From Labilibaculum sp. (GTDB lineage Bacteria > Bacteroidota > Bacteroidia > Bacteroidales > Marinifilaceae): a stretch of 64,000 nt of DNA. Of the stretch, positions 9,283 to 22,500 are shown piece after piece; the stretch's first letter is position 1, and each line of letters opens with the position of its first letter. The stretch covers positions 124,001 to 188,000 of the forward strand of contig JAEINT010000008.1 of NCBI GenBank assembly GCA_016342745.1. The letters run 5' to 3'. The position numbers and the translations under genes are program-made. Below the pieces are notes generated by a model, which was not told where the DNA came from, did no database searches, and saw nothing but the letters and a program-made list of their open reading frames with translations.

Positions 9283-10278
9283 TTAAAATACCGGTGAACG
9301 AACCGCCTTAATTTTTCTTTTTCTTTTACTCATATCAAAGGCTAGCGGAAATGAGAACGAAATCTCATGAGCTCCTGAATTGGCATGCATTAATTTTGTT
9401 ATTGCGTAATCGTAGCTATAAGCGACCTTGAACCGTTCTGTCACAAATCCTACCATTGCAATAAAAGAATCGTAGTTCAACTCAAAATTCTGATTAAACC
9501 ATAAACCAAATACCATTGAACTTTTACTTGCATAAAGGCCATAATTCATTTGAGAAAAATCACCTTGCTGCTGAAATAGCAATGCTGGTGCTAAAATCCA
9601 ATTATCGGCATATTTTCTGCTTCTTCCTCCTAATACAAATTCGGCTCCTGCATGAAAAGTATATTTGGTTTCCAACTTATCTTCCTGTTCATCATCAAAA
9701 CTCAAATCTGGTTTTGCAAGGTGATGAGCTGCCATACCGAAATAAAAATCTTTATAATAAGCAATCGCTCCTAATGAAAAATCCCATCCATCCTTACGTC
9801 TCGCAAGAGGGTCTCCATTGGTGTTGTGCGGAAAAATATTCCCGTATATTGGAGATACTTGATCTGGAAAAACCAAACTTTCCCAATCTACCTTTTTTTG
9901 CATGAAAGTAGCTTGTAAGGCTGGTCTTACAATTAAATCATCGTTAATTCGTAAATAAAACGAATACATCCCAGCAAAAGATGTGGTTTTAAGCGCTCCG
10001 TCTCCTTGATCATCCTGAATTACAGAAATACCAATACCACCATTAAGTGTTTCGTAAAAGTTATCGAAAGAAACGCTATAGGTCACAAATGGCATATCTA
10101 AATTTGGCCATTGATTCCTGTAATTTAAACTTACACTTGGAAAATTAGTTGAACCTGCCAAGGCTGGATTCAAATAAAGTTTATTAGCATAGAACTGAGA
10201 AAAACGGATATCTTGAGCTTTACTCACCGTAACAATTCCCAAAACCAACATACAAAAAGCAAAAAGTGCCTTTTTCAT
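9283..10278 (-). CDS. PorP/SprF family type IX secretion-associated membrane protein
   Basis: A 331-residue outer-membrane protein. It has a signal peptide ending VSKAQ, then the family hallmark DIRFSQFYANKLYLNPALAGS, and beta-strand-rich sequence such as TSFAGMYSFYLRI, FYFGMAAHHL and FKVAYSYDYAIT typical of a barrel. PorP/SprF proteins bind T9SS cargo with type-B C-terminal domains and hold it on the cell surface; SprF does this for the gliding adhesin SprB in Flavobacterium. The gene lies 253 bases downstream of, and on the same strand as, the giant type-B protein, the classic paired arrangement. Specific pairing is inferred from adjacency. Confidence 0.93.
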   Translation of the reverse strand: MKKALFAFCMLVLGIVTVSKAQDIRFSQFYANKLYLNPALAGSTNFPSVSLNYRNQWPNLDMPFVTYSVSFDNFYETLNGGIGISVIQDDQGDGALKTTSFAGMYSFYLRINDDLIVRPALQATFMQKKVDWESLVFPDQVSPIYGNIFPHNTNGDPLARRKDGWDFSLGAIAYYKDFYFGMAAHHLAKPDLSFDDEQEDKLETKYTFHAGAEFVLGGRSRKYADNWILAPALLFQQQGDFSQMNYGLYASKSSMVFGLWFNQNFELNYDSFIAMVGFVTERFKVAYSYDYAITKLMHANSGAHEISFSFPLAFDMSKRKRKIKAVRSPVF

Positions 10279-10444
10279 AGATAAAAAGTTAGTATTCTCT
10301 TGAAGAGAAATTTCAATTAGTATTTACATTAATCGGCTCTAGCTTATTATATGCTAAGTAAGAACTAGAGTATTGCAAAAATCCAGGCTGTTTAAATCAG
10401 GCTCTTAAAAAGCTGTAATTGATTCGTAAAGAGGGATTTTTAAA

Positions 10445-10486
10445 ATGTGTTTTAAGTTTCTACCGAGGTAGAAACTCAAAACACAT
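10445..10486. repeat. Long hairpin between the giant gene and porP
   Basis: A 20-bp inverted repeat with one A-C mismatch (10445-10464 and 10467-10486), with CTACCGAGGTAG at the centre. It is not followed by a good T-tract on either strand. It could be a partial terminator, a processing site or a 3' stabiliser that sets porP level relative to the giant transcript. Confidence 0.7.
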
Positions 10487-10531
10487 GTAAAATAAATTTA
10501 ATTTATTGATTAAATGAAGTTTTTCATCAAA

Positions 10532-13500
10532 TTATCTCACCAAAACAAATGTTCCTTTGTTTGTAAGTTCTCCATTAATGAATGCAACCCAAACATATGC
10601 GCCTGCAGGACAAAGTTTACCTTTGTATTTACCATCCCATCCACCGTTTCTACCGGCTTCTTTGGTTTTAAATAACAACTCTCCCCAACGGTCATATACA
10701 TACATCTCGAATTCTTCAATAACATTGATTTCTTTCAAATAGAATCTATTGTTATCATCATCTCCCAAAGGAATAAATGCATTTGGAGCTTCGATTCCAA
10801 CAGGTTTAACTGTTACGTAAGAAGTATCAATAGTAGTACATCCGATGTTATCTTCTACTTTCAAAATGTACTCCCCTTCTTCAGAAACATCTAATCTTTG
10901 AAGAATACTTCCATCTTGCCACTCGAAAAAGTAAGGTGCAAACTCCGAAGGTAAATTAGGTCCTAAGGTTATCGTTTGTCCTTCAAATAGCAATGTATCT
11001 TTTAATCCTAGATCTGGAAGTGGATTAATCACGAACAATTGCTCATCTCCACAGTTGTATTCATTAGAGACTTCTAACAAGTACTGACCTGGAGTTTCAA
11101 CAGTGTAACTATCCAAAGCATTTACTTCTTCTCTTTCAGGATTAGTCCAATCAGAATTTGACCAAAATGGGTTATCCAAACCAGCAAGGTTTATCTCGAA
11201 AGAATCCCCTTCGCAACCAAATTTATCTTCTCCTAATGTAGGATTATCAACCATGGTCACTTTCACTTCACCTGTTGCATCACATCCGTATAAATCTGTA
11301 ACACTAATTGTGTAAGTATGTGTTCCTTCTGGAGCATCAATAATTTTAGGACTTCTCACATTTGCATCGTCTAAATGATCTGGATTAGTCCAACTAATCA
11401 CATCTTGATCACCAACGATATCAGTGATAAGTACCAGTTGATTACATCGTCCAACTGTTGTATCGTTAATCGTCGTAACAACAGGAAGAGGAGCAACATC
11501 AAGATTTAAGATATCGATACCTTCACAAGCATGTTCATCTTTAACACTTGCTAATAATACTTGTGATTCTCCAGGAGTAAATGTTGGAGTCAATGAATTA
11601 GCATCATCCAAATCTAAAGGTAATACTCTATTGTTGTCCTGAATTTTAAACCACTGAATATTATCCTCATCAGTACTCGCTGTTAATTGAGTTGGAGTAC
11701 AACTACCAACGGTAAAGTCATCCGTAATATCAACAACAGGTAAAACATCTACTTGTAAATCTTTAATTGGAGTAACATTCGAACAACCGTATTCATCAGT
11801 ATAGGAATAATGAACAGCGTAGTTTCCTGCACCACGATCAGATGGATTAAAGACAGTTTGAGAGATTCCATTCACCCAATAAATACCGCCTTCTGGAAAA
11901 CCTCCAGTCAATTCAAATTCTTCCTTACAAACACCTTCGGATTCAAGATCCTCTAGATTAACGATTGGAAGTGCATGCAATACAACTGCTGAATCTACTT
12001 TTGATTTACATCCTGTTACCACATCAGTTAGTGTTACAGAAAGGGTTCCATCGGTAAGTTCTCCCCAAGTAATTCTGGTTCTAACTCCTTCTTCTGGACC
12101 TGCAAAAATACCTCCAGTCACATCCCATCCGTAATTAAGATCCGGTTGGTCAATAGTTACATACGTTACCCTGTCTTCTTTTGCACAAAGTATCATTCGA
12201 CCAAAAATTTCCGTATTTGGTAATTCATTAACAACCAATTCGGTCGGTTTGGTAGAACGTGAAGCTGTACAATCATCAGATACGATACATGTGTAATATC
12301 CATTATCGCTTGAAGTTGTAGCCATTAAATTAAGTGTGGCTGAATTAGCTTCAGGATATGTTGCGATATCTAGATCAATACCATTAAGCTTCCACTGATA
12401 AGTAACATTGATACCTTCAACGTCCGCTACAAGTACTACATCTTCACCAGTACAAACTTCAATATCCGCTTGATCTGAAAGAATTTTTAACTGAGGTGTT
12501 ACACTTAAACTTGCTGCTGGACTTATTTCCTCTCCACAAGTAGAATATACTTTGCAAGTATAATTTCCAGCATCATCAATTTGAATAAATGTTAAACTTA
12601 AAGTCTGTGTTGTTTCACCTGGAAGATCAACACCATCTTTTCGCCACTGATATCTTAAGCTTTCGCCAGTATACTCAACAGAAAACTCAACCAGTGGATA
12701 GTTTTCACAGACCTCTTGACCAGCAGATGCTGATACAAATACAGGTAATTCAATCACCTCAAGGTTTGCAGAAGAAGCAACATCGCCACAAAGACTTGTT
12801 ACTTGAACTTCATAATTCCCTTCATGACTTAAAGCTAAAGCATCGTAATGCAAAATTTTACCTTCAAATACTTCCGCTCCATCTAAATACCATTTATAGG
12901 TTTGAGTAGATGTTCCTTCAACATTTGGAATCCAATCAAGCATTGCATTTTCACAAAGAGTTGTGTCTGCAAGAGATGCATTTAAAACTGTTTGAGAATA
13001 AACTCTAACAATTGATATTTCTGTTATTCCACTTGTTCCTTCACCTACAATTTCACATTTGTATTCTCCAGCATCAGTTAAAGTTAAAGCTGGAATAAAT
13101 ACATTTAAATTAGTCTCTGCAGGCATTAGAACATTGTCTTTATACCATTTAATTGAAGTTATCTGACCTGAAGCAACAATTGCAAGATTTAATGGATCTC
13201 CAACACACTTTTCTTCGAATGCATTCAATCCTGTACCAATCGTAACTGGCTCTTTAACTGTTAACTTACCAGAAGCAAGTCTCTGACCACAAGTTCCTGT
13301 TATTTTACATGTGTAGTAGCCTGCATCTGCCATGCTAATATCTGTAAGAACAACCTCGTTTCCAGAAATCCCTAATGGTGTTTTAGTACCATCTAATGCT
13401 TCATGTATCCATTCAAATCCTAAACCAACACCAGAAACATCAACAGTCATTGTGTAATCTTCACCAATGTACTTCACTACATTTTTTAAAGTAGCATGAA

Positions 13501-16500
13501 GAACAGTTCTTGGTTTAACTGTCAAGCTTGTTACTGCAGAAGCAGTACCACAACTTGTAGTTATTATACATTCAACATTGTAAACTTTTTCTGTATTTAA
13601 ATCAAAAGGTAAAACAACACCTCCGTTAAGAACTAACTCAGGAGCATTAACCATTTGATCAACACCATCAACTAACCATTGATAAGAAATTCCTGCGCCT
13701 GTAGCATTTGACCTGAATACAACATCATCACCTTCACAAACTGTTTGAGCTGCTATTGGATCAATTGCTGGAGTTGGATTAACAACTTGGTTTCCATAAG
13801 AAACATCTGTACCACAAATATTACTTACTGACACCTTATAGTTACCTGCTTCCGTTAATGTAGCAGTTCCCAAATCTAATTCTAAAGCTGTTGTTACTAC
13901 ATTAGTCACATTATCACTTAATGTCCAGATAGGATCATCATGAGTTCCTGTAACCACAATTGGTCCTAGCGCCAATGGGTCTCCTTCACAAACATCTGTA
14001 AGAGCATCAATTCCTGTTGTAATTTCAGGAGCATCCAAAACTGTTACATCAATTGTGTAAATAATATCTGCACCGCAATATCCAGACACAGTACATACAT
14101 ATGTACCTGCATCACTTGCATCTACTGAAGCTTTAAGGTAACTCGAATTTGCAGTAAGTGCCCCACCATCTTTAGTCCAAGTATATGAAGAAACATCACC
14201 CGTAACTTCAGTTTCTAATCTTAATTCTGTACCTGAACAGATTGTTGTTTCCGCATCCCAAGTAGTTGTTGCTACAATATTTTCATAAACATTTACATAA
14301 CCAGAAATAGTTTCTGTAGAACATCCATCCCATACTTCAACTTTATATAAACCGGACTGTGACTTATCTGTTGCAACAATATTATAAGTTGGATCTGTAG
14401 AAATAGGTGCACCATCTTTATACCACTGATATGTTTCAGTTGGCAATAGAGCGTCTTTATTTGCAATACCTACGCTTAATACTTCAGTATCTCCAATACA
14501 AGCCTGATCTGTATTAGACCATGTATCAAGACTTAGCTCTGAGTAATGCAATACGTCGAAATCATCTGTTTTGTCTGGACAAACACTACCATTACTTACT
14601 GTTACTGCATAATTTCCATTATCACTAGCACCAATACTTAAATCTGTAGTTGTTGATACTTCAGAAACACCATCCGACCATGAAAAACTGATTGGTCCTG
14701 TACCTGAAACATTCGCTAGGCTGATTTGCTTCTCTATTCCGAAACATAAATTTTCATCCACTAAATGATCAAAATTAACTGGTTCAACAACAGTTAGAGA
14801 AACTACACTTGACGTTTCGTCAGCACTTAAACCATCCTTAACAATACAATGGAAAGTCCATGTATTCATTGCAAGAGTAGTCGTTGCTATTGTAAGTTTA
14901 GATCCAGCTGCATCATTTACAACAGCTATTTCAGGAACCGCAGTTACTGTATTATAAGTAACACCATCTGTACTGTATTCCCATTCGTATGCTAAACCTG
15001 CAGTTGATCCTATAATTTCATAAACAACCGCATTTGGTAAACAAGCCTCCATATTATCTGGCTGTCCAAATATTTTAACAACTGAAGTAATCGTTAAAGT
15101 TGCAGGATCACTTGTTGCATTGGCAGAACATTTTGTATTACCAACTACACAACGATATTGATTAGTATCAAAAGTCAATTTATCTGCGCCACTAACTGTA
15201 AGCGTTTGACTATCCACTCCTGAATATTTTCCTCCGTTTGCAAGAGCACTCCAACCAGAACCAGAGTTTTCTTCCCACTGGTATGTGTAATCAGGCTCTC
15301 CTGCTACATTAACAGTAAAGCTAGCATTACCACCATCAGGAATTGTTACATCTAGAGGTTGATCAACTATCGAAACTTCTTCGTAAACAGTTAGAGTTGC
15401 GATTGCCGAAGTTGCACTATTGCAAGAATTAGAAACTACACAATAATAAGAATTCCCATTTACTGGAGATGTCTCTGTATAGCTATCACTTGTTGCTCCA
15501 ACAATTATTCCTGAAGCATTGTACCACTGATAGGTATGTGATACGCCTGCACCAGTTACACTAAATATTGGATCAGCATCGCTAGCACACATTTCCCAAT
15601 CAGCAGGATCAGTAATTGTTGCTAGAGTTTTCACAATAACGTTAAAGTTTACTACTTGATTGTTACAATCTATATCATTATAAACTTCACAAGTATAAGC
15701 ACCTGCATCTGTTGTAACTACTTCCGAAACACTTAAAGTAGAAGTAGTCGACAATACTGTAGCTGGATCCGTATCCTTATACCATTTGTATTGAAGATCA
15801 CCTCCTGTTGCACTAACAGTCATTAGTAAAGCTTCATTCTCACACAAATCAAAATTAACAGTACCTGGAGTAACAACTATATTATCAAGCACTTCAATAG
15901 TAGCAGAGCTAGATACTTCAGCAGTAGATGCTGGTACAGTATTCACACTGCACCTAAATTCCCAATTATTGATATCTAAATCATCAGCTAATACCGTAAG
16001 TGTTGATAATTTATTTGGTGAGTCTGTAATCACACTCAAATTAGCATTGGTTGCAACATCTGCCCATCCAGAACCATCATCATATTCCCAGAAATAGGTT
16101 AACCCAGGAATTATTCCTTCAATCGTTATATTTGCAGAACCATTTAAACAAACTTTATCATTATTAGGCTGAATAAAGATCTTATCTACAAGATCAACTG
16201 TTAACGTAGCAATACCACTTGTCACAGTAGGAATACATACAGAACCTGAAGTATTAACTACACATCTGTATTGATATCCATCATATGTTCCTCTATCGGC
16301 ACCAGTTATAATTAACTTCTCCGTATCAACACCTGAGTATTTACCTCCATTGGATAAACTATTCCAACCACTACCATCATTTTCTTCCCATTGATAAGTA
16401 TAGTTAGGTTCTCCTGATGCTTCTACACTAAATTCAGCGTTTGCTCCATCTGCTATTGTTAAATCAGAAGGATTAGTTACTGCTAATTCTTCTACAACAG

Positions 16501-19500
16501 CTAAATTAGCTTTCTTAGATACTACCATCCCACATGAAGTAGATACTTCACAATAATAATAATTTCCATTTACTGGAGAAGTTTCAGTATAACTAGCACT
16601 TGTTGCACCAATTATCTCTCCTGCATTATTAAACCATTTGTAGGTAAATGGCCCATCTCCACCAGCTAAAACTGTAAACGTTGGATCTGCATCAGTAATA
16701 CACATTATTAAATCAGAAGGATCTGACACTGTTGGCAACGCTTTCGCATTAACAACAAAAGTTCTCTCCAAATCATTACATCCTAAATCATTATATATTT
16801 CACATTTATAGGTTCCTGCATCAGTTAATGCGATGTTACCAAGATTATAAGAAGTACTTGTTGAAAGAATAGTAGCTTCAGCTCCTACCTTATACCATTT
16901 GTATTTAATAGCATCACCAGTAGCAGCTACCGACAATGAAAATGCATCGTTCTCACAAGGAGTAAAAGTCGCATCAGCAGTTGTTACTGCGATATCTTCC
17001 AATACATGAATTACCACTTCATTTGATACTTGAACAGCACTAACACCGTCACTAACTTCACATTTAAACATCCAATTGTTGATATCTAAGTCGTCAGCAA
17101 TCATCGTTAATGTTGATACTAAACCAATTTCACCAGTTGAAATACCATCTTTTCCATCTGCTGTTTCGTAAGCACCAGCTCCTTTTTTATAGTACCATGT
17201 GTAAGTTAAACCAGTCTTTGTTCCTTCAACGCTAATGCTTGCACTTGTATCGTAACAAACTGTTGTTCCGTTTGGTTGCACGGCAATTTTCGTTACCTCA
17301 GTTACTGTTAATATAGCATCGCCACTAGTAATAGTCGATGCGCACACAGCACCATCAGAATCTACAACACATCTATATTGATTTCCATCATATGCTAAAT
17401 CAGCACCTGTAATTTTTAAAGTAGCTAAATCTGTTCCAGAATACTTACCTCCATTCGCTAAATTATTCCAACCTGAACCTGTATTTTCTTGCCATTGGTA
17501 AGAGTAAGCTGGTTCACCTGAAGCTACAACTGTAAAACTAGCATTTGCTCCATCAGAAATCGTTAAATCCGAAGGATCTGTAACGCTTACATTCTTAATA
17601 ATTGTTAAGCTTGCTTTATTCGATTTTGCATCGTCACAAGAACTTCCTGAAACAATACAATAGTAAGATTGCCCATCAACTGGACTTGTTACTGTTAATG
17701 TGTTTGTTGTTGCACTAACTTCTGCGACAGCAATATTATCTTTATCGTACCATTGATACGTTACTGGTGCTTCACCCGTTCCTGTTACTGTGAAAACTGG
17801 ATCAGCATCTGTTTCACACATTGTCACACTTAATGGATTTGTTACAGTAGCGTGTTTATTTACTACTACATTAAATGTCAATGTTTGATTAACACAATCC
17901 GCATCATTAAAAAGATCACACTTGTATTCTCCAGCTTGCGCCGAAACAATATTTCCCAAATCATAATTGGCTTGATCTGATAAAGTAGTCGCAGGATCTA
18001 TTGTTTTATACCATTTGTATTCAATATCATCTCCAGTAGCCGTGACAAATAAATTTGTTGCTTCATTTTCACAAACAACTGTATTAGCTGGAGATTGATT
18101 CGTTACAACAATCGTATTGATCACATCTAATAAAATAGAAACTTGAGCATCATTACAATAATCAGATTCAATTTTCGCAATGTATTCTCCATCATCTGAA
18201 GGACTTGTTGCTGGATTGATAACAAAATTAGCAGGGTTAGCGTTTCCATCAGTAATGACAGCTCCATCTTTCCACCACACGATTCCATTATGCTCACCAG
18301 TAACTGCAACATCCAAACTTACAAGACCTGAACATTCTGTTAAACTATTATCTGCAGCACTAATTGATGGTTTTTCGTGAACATTAATTTTATACGTTTT
18401 CACGATTGTTTCACACAAACCAATAACATTAGCAGTGTATGTATATGCTATCGGTATAGCAATATGAGTATCCAATTGAACGAAAGATCCTGTTCTTAAA
18501 AGAGTTCCTCCACCATCTCGCCATTCTATTCTATAATCAGAAAGGTTACCATTTACATCAATTGCTAGTAAAGGCTTTTCGTTATCACAAACATTTAGCG
18601 TTTCCAATAAAGGACCCACCACAGCTATATGAGCATTTACAATAAGTTCTCTTTGAATTACAATATTAGTTCCACAAATCAACTCTACATTACAATAATA
18701 TACACCTGCATCGGCTAATGTTGTAGCTGCGATATTTAAAGTTTCTGTTGTTGATACAACAGGACCACTTACTGGATCATTAAATCTCCACTCAAAAGTT
18801 GGGGTTCCTAAATAGGTAATTGTAGCAGAAAAAGCATCGCCTTCACAAACTGTTGTAGCGGCTGCTGTAGATGGAGAAGTAACAGCTTCTTTTGTCAATT
18901 CTCCAGTTTCTGTTTTATTATTACCACACTGATCTGTAACTAAAACTGAATAAGTGCCAAAATTAGCATCTTGTACATTTACAATTTCCAATTGATCAGA
19001 ATTTGTTCCAATAGGATTCCCTAAATTATCTGTCCATGAATATGTTAATGTTGATGCAGCTGGAATATCCAAAACAGAAGCTTCAAATGTAATTGTTTCA
19101 CCAATACATGTTCCAACATCAGCAACAGTTAGCGTACCAAAATCTTCATGCATATTTAAATTAGAAGTAAATAATACAGGAGCATCGCAAGTACTACTCA
19201 CTAGAAACTCCCATTTACCTTCATTCGTTGCATCAAGTGTAAAAGTATATGGATTTGTAATCGTAGTCGTTACTCCAGTAGGATCAATTATTTGATAAAT
19301 ATAAGTTGCACCATTATTTACGACATCAAAAGTTGCCGTAACGTCAGTTGCAATACAGAATGGACCTGTTTTATCCAAATCAAAACCATTCACTTCAATT
19401 TCAGGAGTTACAATTAAATCAGCTTCTGAAAATTCAGAATTACATCTATTTGTAACTACGACTTTATAATTTCCTTCATGAACAGCAGGAGTAACCGCTG

Positions 19501-22500
19501 AAAGGTTATGAGATGATAAATTATTCAACAAATCAACACCATCCTTGTCCCACTGATAATTATAAAAAGCTCCAGGATAATCCATCGTTACATTAAACGA
19601 GTGGTTACTTCCTTCACAAACAGTAGCATCAACCAAAGGTTCATCAAATGCTACCAATGGAAAAATATCAAGATCATAAACAGCCAATCCTGTACTATTA
19701 GGACATTCTATTGTTTCATCACCTATGGTATAAACACTTGAAACTTTAACTTTAAAAGTTGCTTCTCTATCTGTTATGGAAGCAGGATAATTTAATACAC
19801 TTCCTGTTTCTGTTAAAACAGTAGCATCTCTCCTCCATGTATAAGTTAAAACACCATTACCAACAGCATCAGCTGTTAAAATAATTGGTTGTCCTTCACA
19901 TAAATCATCGTTTGTCGTCAAACTATTTAAGACTGGAGCAGATAAAACATTAATTGTTACTTCATCAAAAGCAACACCACAACCATTCTCGGCCTCACAA
20001 CGAACTATATATGTTCCTGTTGGATAATTGAATGTATACGGATTCTCCAAAGAAACTGGAGATGCATCACCATTAACAAACCACTTAACTTCACCAGCAT
20101 CGCCTTCAACCAAAGCATTTAGAGTAGCACTTGCGCCAGCACAGAAATTCGTTTTATCGGCATCAATTGTCACTTTTGCAACTTCATCGACTAAAACAGT
20201 TAAGCTTACACTAACTGTAGATTCTGAAGTTCCACAATCCTGATATTCTGGTTTAAATCCGATCTCACATTTATATTCTCCTTCATCCGAATCTTGAGGA
20301 TTTAAAAAGACTAATTCGTGTGTTTTAGTTCCTGTAATATCAGCACCATCTTCTAAAGTAACATAGCCTGCACCATCTTTTTTCGACCAAGAATAAGTAT
20401 ACCAGCTAGTATCTCCATTTGATACATCTAAAGAATTGGTTACACCTTTACAAAAATGTTCAGTTGCTCCATTATTTCCATAACTATAGTTTGGAATCAC
20501 TCGAGCAACAAAAACAGCAGTATCTTGCACAGCTTGTACAAAAGTGATACTATCTAATGCAAATGCTGAATTTACACCTGATGGGTTATTATTTAGTAAT
20601 TTTATAACCGCATTTGAGGCAGTTCCAGGTTTCCACATTGCGGAAACGGACTGCCAATTCTCTGTATCATCAATTTTAAAATTATCGATAATGGTATCAC
20701 CATTAACCAATACTTTTATATTTTGAGGTTGCGTATACTCCGCATTAACAACGCTGCGTCCGTGTAGTTTAATAATGTAATTAAAACCATCTACAACATC
20801 TATCGAAGTTCCTCTGTAAATAGTATCCCCCTTTTGATCAGATATAGCCATGAACATCAAATCATTATCCATATCGGTAAAAGAAGGATTTTTAAAAGAA
20901 GGGTTTGCATCTGTAGTTTGTATAACTACACTATATTCTCCTGGCAACTGCAGGTTTCCAAAAACTTCGGTATAATCAGAATCCGCAGCTTGCTCAAAGA
21001 AGCTACCATTATACAATTGATCCATCAATGGATCTCGGTAAGAACCTACAACATAGTAAGACGTTTCTACATCAGGAGCAGGTACAACAAGTGGTCCATT
21101 CACAATTATTGGATCTTCGGTAAAATCATTTACATACCACTCATAGAAATCTGGCACAGGATCTTTAATCGCAACACTAATATCATCATCGTAACTCTCA
21201 CAAATTAGATCCAATTCACCACCAGCATCTACATCTAAATCAGGTGTAATTTTAGATATTTCTTTAGTAAAACCAGAATAATAACCAGCTGCACCAACAT
21301 AACCAGACTTAACTAACCACGCAACATTAATCGCTTTATTCGCATAAAATCGATAATTTCCTGACATTTCAGTTAATTTATAAATTTCCCACTCAGGATG
21401 ACCATCAATTTTAACAGGTGCGGTTGTAATTTCTGAAATAGGATGTAATGTTGGGTCTCCATTTTTAGCGTAATAAACCACAGCATTGGATTGTACCAAT
21501 ATCGTAATTACACCTTGTACAGCACGTTCTGATAATAAATCTGCAAAAGGAACTGTAACTTCTCGAATACCACTAGTTGAAACAGGTGGTATAAAATTCA
21601 TACCAACAGTCGGCCCAATTGTCTTACTATCTCCAGATAAAGTTTGGTATACATATACACTCTTTCCTCCCGTGGAAATAAACGCATTCCCATTTGAATC
21701 ATAAGGATCTGGCAAAGCTAAAAAACCACCTTTACTTGTAATTGTTCCTTCTGACACTCCATTAACAAAAACTTCAGTATCATCTTCAGTTGCCACAACT
21801 ATAGGCTGCTCTGTTCTTACAGCACCCTCTCCTCGCATAACGATATATTCATCTCTTAATTGATCGATAGGAACAATCTGATCGACTCCAATATCCTGAC
21901 CATCACTTGGTCCAGAAGTCCACGAACCCGTATTTACGACAATAGGTTTATCCGATGTTACTGAAGTTCCATTCATGCCATCATTCATTGCATTCGTAAA
22001 ACCTGGTAAGTTATGATCTACTGCAATAATGTAACTTTCTCCTTTATTCAATGTTCGAGAAGGAGTTATCACATCTGCTGGATTTACCCACTTAACTTTT
22101 AAATCATCATTTGAACCAATACCATCACCTTTATCATCATATTCGGTTAACATGCTACATTTAATATCTGTAAAATTAACTGTAGTATTATCCTCGGTTG
22201 CCATTACAGAAATAAAATGACTTCGTCGAGATGTAGAATGATTTACATCAGTATAAACATGACCTGATAAAAATTCAGTACCATAAGCATAGGTCCCTTT
22301 CGTTGTTAACGATCCTCCCTGAACATCAGTAGAGTGTCTCATATTCACAAAAAATGGTGCATCTGATGAAAAGAATCGTAATCCTTCATCAGGCAAGACA
22401 ACATTTAGCTCTTTCGCGCCAACAACATTCCAAGGAAAATTATAATTGTTAGGATATTCGGCAATTCTACCTTTATTACCATTTGCCTCACCAACTGTTT

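Noticed and set aside
15220-17520. Regularly spaced similar segments, briefly considered as a CRISPR-like array
   Set aside because: The repeats are about 1.1 kb apart, diverged, and lie in one continuous coding frame; they are protein modules.
20834-21208. 124-codon plus-strand ORF inside the giant gene
   Set aside because: Antisense shadow of a long, clearly coding frame; no ribosome site or family features. The same holds for all other short frames antisense to known genes.
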